The notes below the pieces were generated by a model. The model was given only the letters and a program-made list of their open reading frames with translations. It had not been told where the DNA came from and searched no databases. A stretch of 64,000 bases of DNA from Combretum micranthum (taxonomy: Eukaryota > Streptophyta > Magnoliopsida > Myrtales > Combretaceae), in assembly GCA_024138025.1 (NCBI GenBank), contig JAMXBD010004260.1:1-64000 (forward strand), read 5' to 3'. How positions within the stretch are numbered: position 1 is the stretch's first letter; each line of letters starts with the position of its first letter. Of the stretch, positions 47,894-58,407 are shown in pieces. A program made the position numbers and the translations under genes.

Positions 47894-50845
47894 ATGGCAC
47901 TAAAAAGACAGCTCACACAATTCCAAGTAAGTACACAAACTTGGAAAACATGTCTGTTGCTGATAGGAATAGATTTAATTTATTTTTATCCCAGAAAAAA
48001 ATGATAGAAAATACTATAGTAAACTGGGAGTTATTGAGAAGTTTTGGCATGGAGAAGACTTCTAAGATATTTTGAAGATACTGTATGGAGGAAAGTCTTT
48101 GAAATCAAAGAGAATGTGTATGCTGGGACTACTATAGCCTTTATGGCTAGTTTGAAGATGGAAGGGGAAGTACCCAGTTTAAGTAGCTTAGTAAAGTTCT
48201 ATGCTTTTGGAGAGTAGAGGGAGGTGCAATGAGGACATTTATTTGGGCTATGGGCTATATGAAGACGAAGAATATCTAGAAGAACCAGAATTTCAAGAAC
48301 TGCCCTTTGAAATACGTAAAGAAGATTTCAAGAATTTTCAAAAGAGGAAATTAAATGAAGGTTTGCTCCTTCAAGGACCAGGGTCCAAATATAGGAATAA
48401 AAGTGTGTGGATGTTGCATTCTGATAAAGAGCATATTTTCAAGTTGGAAGGAGGGTCAATAGTCTCTGAAGCAGAGCTGCACCCAATTATTAGCATAGTG
48501 ATGGGGATGAGATAAATGTAGGATTATGGTAGCCTATAGGCTCAAGTATCAAGCCATACTGAACTGTAAAGGGATATTCCTTGGTGGTTGATCATAAGAA
48601 TCCTGAGGAATTTAGGAATATGGCCAGAACAGGGGCCATTTGACCTTAATATGCAAATATAAGGAGCTTCAAAAAAGGCTTTTAGAGAATGGAAACTAGG
48701 AGAAGTAGAACAACAATAGAACATAGGGTAGACCCAGACCCACTAGTTGAGCCCCAACCCTTTCAAGAAACAGCTGCAATAGTTGAAACCTAAGACTCTG
48801 AGCCACATATTCCCCCTCCACAAGAAGAACCTCCTCCACCATGACCTAAAGCTTTTGCATCAGAAGCTACTCAACCTTCTTCAACAAGCTTCCACAGATT
48901 GGAGAATGAAGTTGTTGAAATGAAAGGGAAGCTTGCTGAATTAGAAAAGAGTACAAAAGAGAGTATGAACAATCTTAAAAGCATTATGTCTAACATTTTA
49001 GATGTAGTCTCAATACTACTTCCATAACCCACAACATCCAAATCACCACCTCCACACCATAACTTGGCAGAGTCATATCCTGATGATAATGATGATGACA
49101 ATGATGCTAGACCACCATCACCATATACACATACCTCACCTATGCCATACACTAAACCCATACACAGAGAAAACCTCGAAACCACAATATACTCACCTCC
49201 TATAAATATAGAACCATACACATTACCCCAAACACACATCCCCAACACAGAACCAATACAACAATTAGCTGAGTCACCTGCTCAAAACATTTCTGAGGAC
49301 AATGAAGCCATTGTTTAGCCCCAACTACCAATAATGGAGACTGTGCAACCAGCTCCAGTTGTATATACAATAAAAAGAAAGAAGAGAACACAACAACGAA
49401 TAATAAAGAGAAGGAGAATGATCCTTCCAGTAGATTCAGATTTGGATGAAGTTCCAATACTGCCAGCTATATCAAAGACAACAGTAGAGCCATTTTTAGT
49501 AGATGCTCTAGCTGTTCATCAAGAAGAACATTCTGATAGTGAATACAACCTAAATCTATTGAGTGATTTAGTTCAAAAGGTTGTACAAGAGGCTAGTTTG
49601 GAAAAAGCATGGCATCAGAGGATAAACCTGTTAATAAAGAATCCAATTAAGCTATCATATTAAGAACAAAAATAATAAAGGAAGTAGTAACCCCATAAGA
49701 AACAACCATAGAGCTAATTTTAGTAGATGCTCTAGTTGTTTATGATGCTGCACCTTTCAACAAGCACCTTCTAGGTGTCCAATTTTGGATTTGGTAAAAA
49801 GGTTGGCTGCTGCAAGAAGAAGGCAACGAGAGGTAGATAAAGCATGCCAAGATAGGATTCGTGCTTTGGAGCAGTGGCGAAATGAGTAGAGAGAGAGAGA
49901 GGCTCAAAGACAATTGGAGGATGAACGATGGTCGCAAGGAATCCTTGAGGAACATACTCCAATATGGGATCAACTTGAAAAATTTTACCCTCCACGCCTC
50001 CAAATAGAAGCAGCCACAGACCATGAAGAGGGGAATTTTCAATCAGACACCCCTATGACGCATGGTGCTCCACAACAGCAGCAGCAACTTCCTATAGATG
50101 CTCCTTAATATGAGGAGGACTCCCTCACAACAAATCAGTTATTAGAAGCCATAAGGAGGGAGAAGAAGAAGATGATGAGAAAAGAAGCTAACAAAAGGAT
50201 TGATGAATCCCATAAGAGATCACAAAAGCAAACAAGAAAATTTTATCAGATAAAATCATTTGTGACCGGGATTGAACTTGGGAGGTTAATAGAAGCCATG
50301 AAGGCTAAGAAGAAGAAGAAAGTAGAAGCCAGACTTCAAACTCCCCCACTAGTACATGAATCATCTCAGCCAGAAATTATTGAAGCCCATCAAGGAATTG
50401 AAGAAATGGCTGAAGATAATGAGGATCTTTATGATGATAGCATCCTCTATAGTGATGATGAAGAAGAGAGGAGGAGAGAAGAGGAAGCCAAGCAACAAAG
50501 ATTGGCTCAGTTGGAAAGTGATGTTGCCATGGCACAAAGACTGCAAGAAGAACTAGATAGAGAAGAAAGGGCAGCATAGAAAATTAAGAATTAAGTCCTC
50601 CACCAGAACCTACCAGTGAAACCCCTAGAAGTCAAGCCAGTAGAGGTAGAGGTAGGGCTAATGAAAGGGGAAGAGGAAGGTTTATTGACATAAGTAGAGG
50701 TAGAACTAATGAACCAAGTAGAGGCAAAAATAATAATAGGGGTGGAAGATAAGGAATAAGAGGAAGAGGTAGAGACCCCTATGAGGACTTTCCTAAACCA
50801 AGAAAAGGAAGAGAGAATGAATTCAACAAAAGTTTTGGATATTGA
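47894..50845 (+). pseudogene. ATHILA ORF-1-like protein, broken
   Basis: Starts MALKRQLTQF after a splice-acceptor-like sequence. Pieces in changing frames: 'ADRNRFNLFLSQKKMIENTIVNWELL' (47955-48035), 'VFEIKENVYAGTTIAFMASLKMEGEVPSL' (about 48100-48180), 'LGYGLYEDEEYLEEPEFQELPFEIRKEDF' (48243-48330), 'SKYRNKSVWMLHSDKEHIF' (48386-48440). This order resembles the ATHILA ORF-1 / plant retroelement protein group, of unproven function. The second half is acidic and proline-rich ('DDNDDDNDARPPSP', 49080), then charged coiled-coil sequence ('RRREEEAKQQRLAQLESDVAMAQRLQEELDRE', 50475-50570) and an RG-rich tail ('SRGRGRANERGRGRF', 50640-50685), which might bind RNA. About a dozen stops and frame changes. 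The family call is from memory of motifs only. Confidence 0.6.
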
Positions 50846-52256
50846 CTGGGAATGGACTAATAGAAGTCCTCTAATGTTCTAGATTTATGAATTATTTTGA
50901 TTCTTTTTATGTTCTTGTAATTTTTTTTGTACAAACATTCTTAATTCTTTTATATTCATTCAATAAAATGCTAATTTATTTTCAGATTCTTGCTTATTCT
51001 TTCTATTTATTCTCTGCTTCTTTATGCTTTAATTTTTGTCCATAACTAGGCCCTGATTGAGCCTCGATAATAATATGTGTTGTTGCCAATTCTTTGTGAA
51101 TCACGGACTTAACAGGTCTCGACAAACCAAGTTGACCCTTGAGCTTATACAAGAAAGAATTTTTTCTTAACCTCTCAAGTTCTTTTTAATTATGCTTTGA
51201 TGGAATTGAAATCCCCTATCTGTGTATATAATAATTGATAAACATTGTAGACAATGTTTGACTTAAGTGTGGGGGAGGGTTAAACAAGATAAGTGGGTCT
51301 AATAACTTAATAATTTGCATAAATAGAGTATGCACTGATATAGATCAAGTTTCCCACACAAATTCACAAGAACTCAATGAAATGGTTAAAATTTGACAAA
51401 ATCTTTTTTGAAAAAGTCACTCAGTTCAATGAATTAAGAAATATTCTTGAAGCCAAACAATTTTTACTTTGTTTAAATCAACTGATAGTATCTAGGTGGA
51501 GTAGTTTTACTCATTATTTAGTTCAAAATTTTAGAGCTGGAATTAACATAAGATCCATAGTAAGGCTACTCAAATCATCTTATGAAAGCTTAAATGATTC
51601 GTATGTTTCTCAAATTAGTCATTTTGAGAGCCGTTTTAATTTATAGTGAATGACCAAATGATAATCATAAATTGATGATTTTTTCTTGTGCATATTAACC
51701 AAAAACAAAATAACAAAATTAAAAATGAAATTTGTGCTTAAAATTGGAATGGACTTAGGTTGGTTCTTTTAAAAGCGAAAAAAAAAAAAGATGCAAGCAA
51801 CACCCTATCCCTCTAAAGCTGTAAATAATGAATAAAATTAAGAAATGAAAAAGGAAAAATAAGGAAAAAAATTCAGGGAATGATACGATAAACATGCATT
51901 CACCTTAGATTACTCAGCTTAGAGAAATGATTAATAGATTACATACTATTATGTATAAGGGGATGAAAGATGACTGAGTTTCTTCTTACTCTGATTGATC
52001 TTTTGAAAAAATTTTGCTTCAATTCTTTGATAAATAATGAGAGTAAAAGCTGATTTACTTAGATAAGCCAATTGATTTGTACAAAATTAAATTTATTTCA
52101 ATTAGTAAAGATAATTAATTTTTCCATACTGAGATGATTTGTGCTTAAGATATTCAAGTCAAATAAACCATTCATGATTTTTTTTCTTCAAATAAGCCTT
52201 GTGATCTTTAAATTTATTTGCTTGAGGACAAGCAAAGGTTTAAGTGTAGGTGAATT
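50846..52256 (+). other. 3' UTR of element 3 with two purine tracts
   Basis: No convincing gene; an 89-codon frame at 51377 has no recognised motif. CTCGA-type motifs recur at 51050-51150. AAGTGTGGGGGAGGG at 51265-51279 is a typical Athila purine tract but lies about 1 kb before the LTR. The tract that abuts the LTR is GCAAAGGTTTAAGTGTAGG (52232-52250), a decayed form preceded by CTTGAGGACAA. Confidence 0.6.
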
Positions 52257-53619
52257 TGATAAGCCATTTTTACTCTATATTTTTCATAGGATTTTGAGCT
52301 TAATTTGCTAAGAATTTTTTATAAAATCCTGTAAAAGTCATGCTTTTGATAAATAATGTTGTTTTAAAGCTCTTAAAATCGATTAAGTAGTAAACAAGTG
52401 TTTTTATGCAGATTTGAAGTACAAATAACCATTAAAGTAAAAAATGTAGAATTCGAGCCCTAAAAAGACATAGCTAAGGCAAAAAACAGAGAAAAAGGAC
52501 GACAAAAATTAGTCTATCGAGCCTCAAATGCAAGCCCTCGACATGACCCTTGACTTCAGTTTAAACAATCGAGCATCATTCTGAAGAAAATACATTATCA
52601 AGCCTCAAAGTCGAGCCTTAAAACTTGACCCTCGATAATTGTGTTGCCAGACCAATTCCTTAGCAAGATTTCTCGAGCCTCAACAATTGGACCTTCGAAT
52701 CTCTCAATTTCACCTCTGATAGAGCAATGGACAAAAACGCACAGTTTACTTAAGAATTTCTTGAAGTCAAGTCTGATCTTGCTAAATACAAGCCTCGACC
52801 AATAAAGCACACGACCCTTAATGAGTGTTTTCACAAATCATATACGCGCATGAAAAGTTATCAAATTCTATTAGAAAGGACTTGCCGATTCTGCCACGTG
52901 TTAAATAAAGATGGCCATGCTTTCCATACCTAGTAGTCTATAAATAAACATGCAAGCGTGCATTGAAAAGTATATACCAAAAGTGAAAATCATTATTAAG
53001 GTAGAGTAGATTTCTGAAGGATCTTTGCGTAAAAGAATTTCCATTTCTTTTCACTTAGAAATATATTATGTTTTCTAGGTAAAATCAATTTAACCCAATT
53101 TTTGTAATTTCTATGAAATTTTATGCAATTAATTGATTCACCTTTTGAGCTTGTTTTATTTTCTTCTAATTTGTGCTTATTTTGATAAATCCATGGAGAA
53201 ATAAACTCCTATAGCTTAAGGATTACAAATCTAATTCCCGATTTAGTCTAATTTCATATGCGTTTTCAAGTAAATTTGATTGGGTATTATAATTAGTAAC
53301 TTGAAATTAACTTGTGGTTTTTAAAGGAATGGTGCATTCTTTTATATCCACAATTGATTTCAATTGAATAGATCAAGAGATCATTCAATTGAATAGATTT
53401 ATGGTTACTAATGGAGTAGATGCTAACTACCTCTTATCAAGGAATAGGTGAAGACTTTCTGTCATTTGTTTCAAAAATTCATTGAGTTGTTTTTTAAAAC
53501 AATGGATTCCTATTCTTTATGCGGATCTAATTAAAACTTCATATTACTGGTTTTAGTTAGATCTAGAACTACTAACTTCAAGAGAAGCTTTAGTTTAATT
53601 TAGAGGATCCAATGGTATA
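52257..53619 (+). mobile_element. 3' LTR of element 3, left part
   Basis: TGATAAGCCATTTTTACTC start, same order as the 5' LTR including the CTCGAC motif cluster (52520-52700) and TATAAATA (52939). Broken at the GTATA of 53615-53619 by the chimeric long LTR; the rest of the LTR is 57985-58402, ending ACAACCA. Confidence 0.9.
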
Positions 53620-54444
53620 TGTAAGCCCCGAAAATTTCAATAAATAATTTCAAGATGAACTTCGAAAATAAACCCTAAAAATCACTCCAAATTAAAACCA
53701 AATTTCAACTAGTCCAAAACACGAGCGAATCCAGAAATTTCCAAAGCTGAGAAAAATAAGAATCCTTAAACATAAAATAAGAACTCAACATACTTCAATT
53801 CCAAAACCACTACGTACGACAAACTCTATACGTAACCCCGACTTATAAAAATGGGTAATATAAACCCAAAAACAAATTATTAAAAAGTAAATAACGATTA
53901 ACTTTCGGAAATGAAACCTAATTCAAGAATTCCGAAAATGTAAAAGATATTAAATACTTACAAAAATAAAATTTAAAATAAATTTCTCAAATTAAATATG
54001 TTATAAACATAAAATCAGTTTCCAAATTGGCAAGGATCTAAACCGGAAAATCACCCGAAACCCTAATCGGAATACAATAGCTTAAGTCAGGCAATCTAGC
54101 GCCCTTAACCCTAGAGGCCGAGGTATAGTTTAAATAAGTAGAATAGCTCATAGTAATATAAGTTTGTTTAAAAATATCAGATTGGTAAATTTTTGACCTA
54201 TCTCGAACCCATTCTGATACAGACTTTGAAAAGCGTGTCCCGGGGCTCGAGATATCAAAAACATACCATTAGTACCATTAGACTCGTAATTTTATAAGAT
54301 TTCTAAATATATCAGTTATATAATTTTTCGGGTTATAAAAGTTACAGTTATAACCTTTTTATCGTATTTTCATTTCTACCGGTAATTGATTTGTCTGTTG
54401 CACTATTCATTTTATTTCATTAAACAATTTTATTACTTTTATAA

Positions 54445-56650
54445 TGTATACCCCGGCTTTCCTAGTAATCAAGTAAATTTCGGAAACCTGAAAATGAAAT
54501 CCTAAACCGGTTTAGTTCAAGCTTTGTGAGAAAGACTTAGAAACCCTAATTCCGGCTTTTCCTCGGTTTCCAACTAAGAAACTTTTATAAGTAAAATTAA
54601 TTTTGAATATAGTTCTTGATTATATTTCAAACCAAGAAAAGATCAGATTTTAAGAAAATTTCAATTCCGGGTCATCCCAAGACCCATCATAGAAAATCAT
54701 GCCCCGGAACTAGAATTTCAAAAATTTACTTATGAATACTCATTTGAATCGAAATAAAATAAGGATTTCAAAAATATAAATTTCATAATTTTCCGGCTTA
54801 CGAAAAATACAGTTATAACCTTCTTATTCGTATTTTTCTTACTACCGGTAATTAAGTTGTCTTGATTACTATTCATTACTATTCACAAGTACAACCTATG
54901 ACTACCTATTTGTACACCCTACACTTGCAACACTTACCATCACTCAATTCCACTTTCTTTTCCAAAGACTTTTTGTCTCTTAATTATTATTACAAGTTAT
55001 GGCATTAATGTACAAATCAATCAAAAGAAGAAATCAAATCCCCCTTTTTCTCTTGCATTGGTTGGCGTGAAACCCTCCCCAACAAGTTCCAATTTGCAAA
55101 TTTTTTTTATTTGTTTTATTCCATTTTAACCTAATTCCAATTGATATATAAACTACATTTTCTCTCTCTTTCCTCATTCTTTCACATTTCAAACTTTTAC
55201 AAAAAGTAAAGCTCTCAATTCTCTCCTCTCCACTCCCTCATTGCCGTGACCCATGGCCTCCCCCACACACACACAAATTGTTTCTTTCCTTTTTCTCCTA
55301 TTTTACTTAAGTAAAAGAACTTTTACTCCTTCTACTCATAGATCTTGTAATGGCAAGGTATTCTTGGATATTTCCAACTAAATGTCCCCATGATCTCTTG
55401 CTAGGGACAAGGAAATATCAAAACAAGAATACCAACCATCACAAAGTAGATCTAACATTTAAAGGAGCTTTCAAGGCATAAGCTTTATGATTTTTCATCA
55501 AAAAGTGTTTTGAACAAAAGATCTTATAAAAATGTAGTTTTTATGTTTTCAAAACTTATTTAAGCACTTGATATAGTAGATCTACCATTTTACTACTCAT
55601 ATTCATGTAGGCATTTAAGATCTCATCATTATTTTGAGTTTATGTGCATTAATGGTCTTCAATGCTTTTGTCCTTAGTAAATAACCTTCCTAGTATATAG
55701 ATCTATAAGTAGATGAGTTAATAAAGCTAAAAAGGAAAACACTTTTCAAGAAATGAGTTTGTAAATTCGGATGACTTGAGAAACCTAGTTTAAAAACCCT
55801 TTTATCAACTTCTAAACATGTGTTTTACAAGAAAAATGAAGCCTATAGGTGATAGATAATGTTTGGTAATTTTTTATAAGTTTAAATGAGTTTTTACTAA
55901 AGAAAATATTTAAAACAAGAGATGAAGTCCAATAGAAGTTTTGAGTTAAAAGTCTTGAAAACCAAATTCGTAATAATGGATAGATGATTAGAAAACACTA
56001 GTTTTCCAACTTCAAAAATGATATTTTCTTAAATAAATAAAGTCCTTAGGGTATAGGTAAAATAAATACTTAAAGATCTAAGTATAAAATGCATTTTTCT
56101 TAAAAGAATCAACTTGAAAATGAAGTTTTCTAAATTCGGATTTTTGGAACTACCCTAGTGTAAGACCCACTTAAAAGTTTACAAATGAAGATTTTATTAA
56201 AGAAATAAAGGCCTTAGGATATAACTAATATATGGGTCAAAATTTCTTTAAACAAAGTGGAGTTTTCCCAAAGAAAATCCTTGTAATAAGTAAGTGTGAC
56301 CAAGTGTAGTAATCTTACTTGTTAAACAATAGCATGAAATGATTTTCTAGGAAAAAGTTTGCTTAAATTCTTTAAGTCTAAAAATTTATAAGACCTTAGA
56401 CACTTAAGAGTTCATATCATGACATTCATGATAGGGAAAATCATCATGGCATTTAGTTCCATTTTTCATGTAGGAATCTCAAGTGCATTCATGAAAACCG
56501 CATTTTCGGAATCAACACAACCGCTGTACAGATCTGATCCCTCATTTCCGAGGCTTAGATATTTTCAAAACTTGATTTAAACTTCATATTTAGAAAGCTC
56601 TTCCGAAGTAGATAGAAATCGATATAAAATTTGCGAGATTCCGAGTTAAA
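54445..56650 (+). mobile_element. Nested B-type LTR start lacking its own end
   Basis: TGTATACCCCGGCTTTCC at 54445 aligns with the first base of LTR B. The following 2.2 kb track B and A (GGTCATCCCAAGACCCATC at 54662; GACATTCATGATAGGG at 56420). No B-type terminus follows. Confidence 0.75.
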
Positions 56651-57122
56651 ATGACCAAGTTATGGCCGTTTTAAGTTGGAATTCCCGCTTAGGACGCGAA
56701 TTACGAATTTGATAGTTCGTATGAAGTCGTTGGATTAGTTTGAGTTGAAATACTTATTATAGTATTTCTTCCCTTTTTAGGTGATCCCGAGTTCGACGAT
56801 TCCCTACCACCGGATTATTATTACTAGAAGACCGGTGATCCAATGGCCGAGTGAGTTCATTTCCTAAGTAATTATGCTCATTGAGTGTGCTTGTAATTGT
56901 AGTAGCACTAGACTTAGGTAAAGATAAAATTGTTGATGAGAAATGAACTTTTCCTGTTGAATGAATGATAAGTATATCGAGACGAGACTTGTTGAAATAA
57001 TATTGTATGAGTTAGTATAGACTTGGATTGTTTGAAATGCTCTATGATCGCTCTTAAATTACATAATGAACTTGCTACGATTCTATAAATAAACTGTACA
57101 TGCATATCATTTAGTGAGTCAC

Positions 57123-57175
57123 ATTGCATTACGAGAATGCTTTTGGTGGGAACAAAAGTATGATCGGGAGGCAGC
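57123..57175 (+). other. Predicted hairpin, chimeric LTR copy
   Basis: CGAGAATGCTTTT (57132-57144) with AAAAGTATGATCG (57154-57166) pairs at 11 of 13 positions counting G-U, loop GGTGGGAAC. Outer ATTGC (57123) faces GCAGC (57171) at 4 of 5. Confidence 0.5.
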
Positions 57176-57984
57176 GGGTCTTCGTTAACATTAAGGATCT
57201 GCAGGGTCACTTAAGTTAATGGGCAGTGAGTAGACACTATAAACCAATACATATAAACAGGTGGAGGACCACCTTCGTTAACATCAAGGGCCTATGAGGT
57301 CACTTATGTTAATGGGAGTGGAGTAGACACTATAAACCACAAGAGAAAATATTGGAATTGTGGTCGCATGTTTATGGACCACCCCAAACCCCGAATGGAG
57401 GGCGTAAATCCATTCACATATGGCTACGGAAAGTCATATGCTTGTATGTTCACGTGCTTGTGCATTCATATGATTGTTTAAATAAACTTGTTTGTATATT
57501 TTACAATTGAGTATATTATTGCGGAAATGAATCTCACTAAGCTAGTGTAGCTTATACCCCAATAGATGTTTAAATGAGCAGGTTATTCCAAGAATGCTAA
57601 GTGGGGACCGAGTTGGTTGAAGCCGAGAATGATTTCGGGATTTCGGCAAGATATAAGAGTGCTTGAAGTTTTTGGCTAAGCTTTATGATTTGCTTTGTAA
57701 TAGCTTTATGTAGTGAAGTCTTGGATGAATGTAGTTGAAGTTTGATGAATTGTATTTTGAAGTATAGGGTTTTGTATTTGGAGTATAGTGGATTGTATTT
57801 CCTTTACATTGTTACTCAATTGTATCAACATAAAACGTATCATTCCGATGTGTCTTCTTTATGTGTTAGACGCCTTGTACATAGTATGGAAGCCTTCGCG
57901 TGACTGAGGTAATCATTCTTAGGCTTTAATATTGTGTACAGCAGACTGCCATGTTTAGGGTACCCTTCGGGGCGTGACAGTATA

Positions 57985-58402
57985 AACACGTCATTTCAAC
58001 AACTTCTTAAGAAGTTATTATCCTTAAGAAACTGATAAGGAATTGGTGAAGTAACCCGAGCTATCTTTTTCATAGAAGTTACAAGCTTATTTCTCATTTT
58101 GCCCAGTAAACACTTGTGAATAATTCTAACTTATTTTAGTTTATTTTTTCCTTTTTGATCTTCTAAAATATTTCTTTGGCTAGATAATTAATGGGATTGA
58201 GAGTATACTATGCCAATCATTCCCTTGGGACCAAGCTAAATCATTTACTATGCTGCATTTGATGGGTGCGCTTACCTTGTAAGACCGTAGTTGTTGATTT
58301 AGAAAATATTTATAAATTAGAGAAACTCGGACAATGATCAGTGGAATTTGAGTTTTGAATTTCACATTTCACATTAAAAACAACAGCAACCACAAACAAC
58401 CA
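57985..58402 (+). mobile_element. 3' LTR of element 3, right part
   Basis: Continues AACACGTCATTTCAAC as in the 5' LTR at 40752 and ends CACAAACAACCA at 58402, followed by AATAT, the right copy of the element's target duplication. Confidence 0.9.
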
Positions 58403-58407
58403 AATAT

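Larger units (their letters stand above)
53620..57979 (+). mobile_element. Chimeric long LTR (4360 bp) with GTATA target duplication
   Basis: Starts TGTAAGCCCCG and ends GGGGCGTGACA, with GTATA at 53615-53619 and 57980-57984; the 5' LTR shows the empty site at 40747. Its first 825 bases match LTR K. At 54445 a second LTR start, TGTATACCCCGG, begins sequence of the A/B type (compare 8840), with its own TATA box at 55145-55152. From about 56610-56690 the sequence returns to K type and stays so to the end. There is one terminus for two starts. The core is at 56646-56674, a hairpin at 57132-57166, and a 93-bp direct repeat (TTCGTTAACA at 57181 and 57274). Confidence 0.85.
39388..58402 (+). mobile_element. 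Element 3: Athila-like LTR retrotransposon without pol, twice interrupted
   Basis: Both LTRs begin TGATAAG and end ACAACTA or ACAACCA. AATAT flanks the element at 39383-39387 and 58403-58407, proving a single insertion. Parts: 5' LTR 39388-41176, PBS 41184-41202, gag pseudogene 41638-42893, ATHILA ORF-1-like pseudogene 47894-50845, 3' UTR, then the 3' LTR from 52257. Long LTR E (43074-47183) and the chimeric long LTR (53620-57979) are later insertions. Without them the element is about 10.5 kb. Fewer than 900 bases of its own lie between gag and the second gene, so protease, RT and integrase are absent and it would need helper functions. Confidence 0.9.

Noticed and set aside
49740..50042. 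Minus-strand open frame of 100 codons
   Set aside because: Shadow of the ORF-1-like gene on the plus strand.
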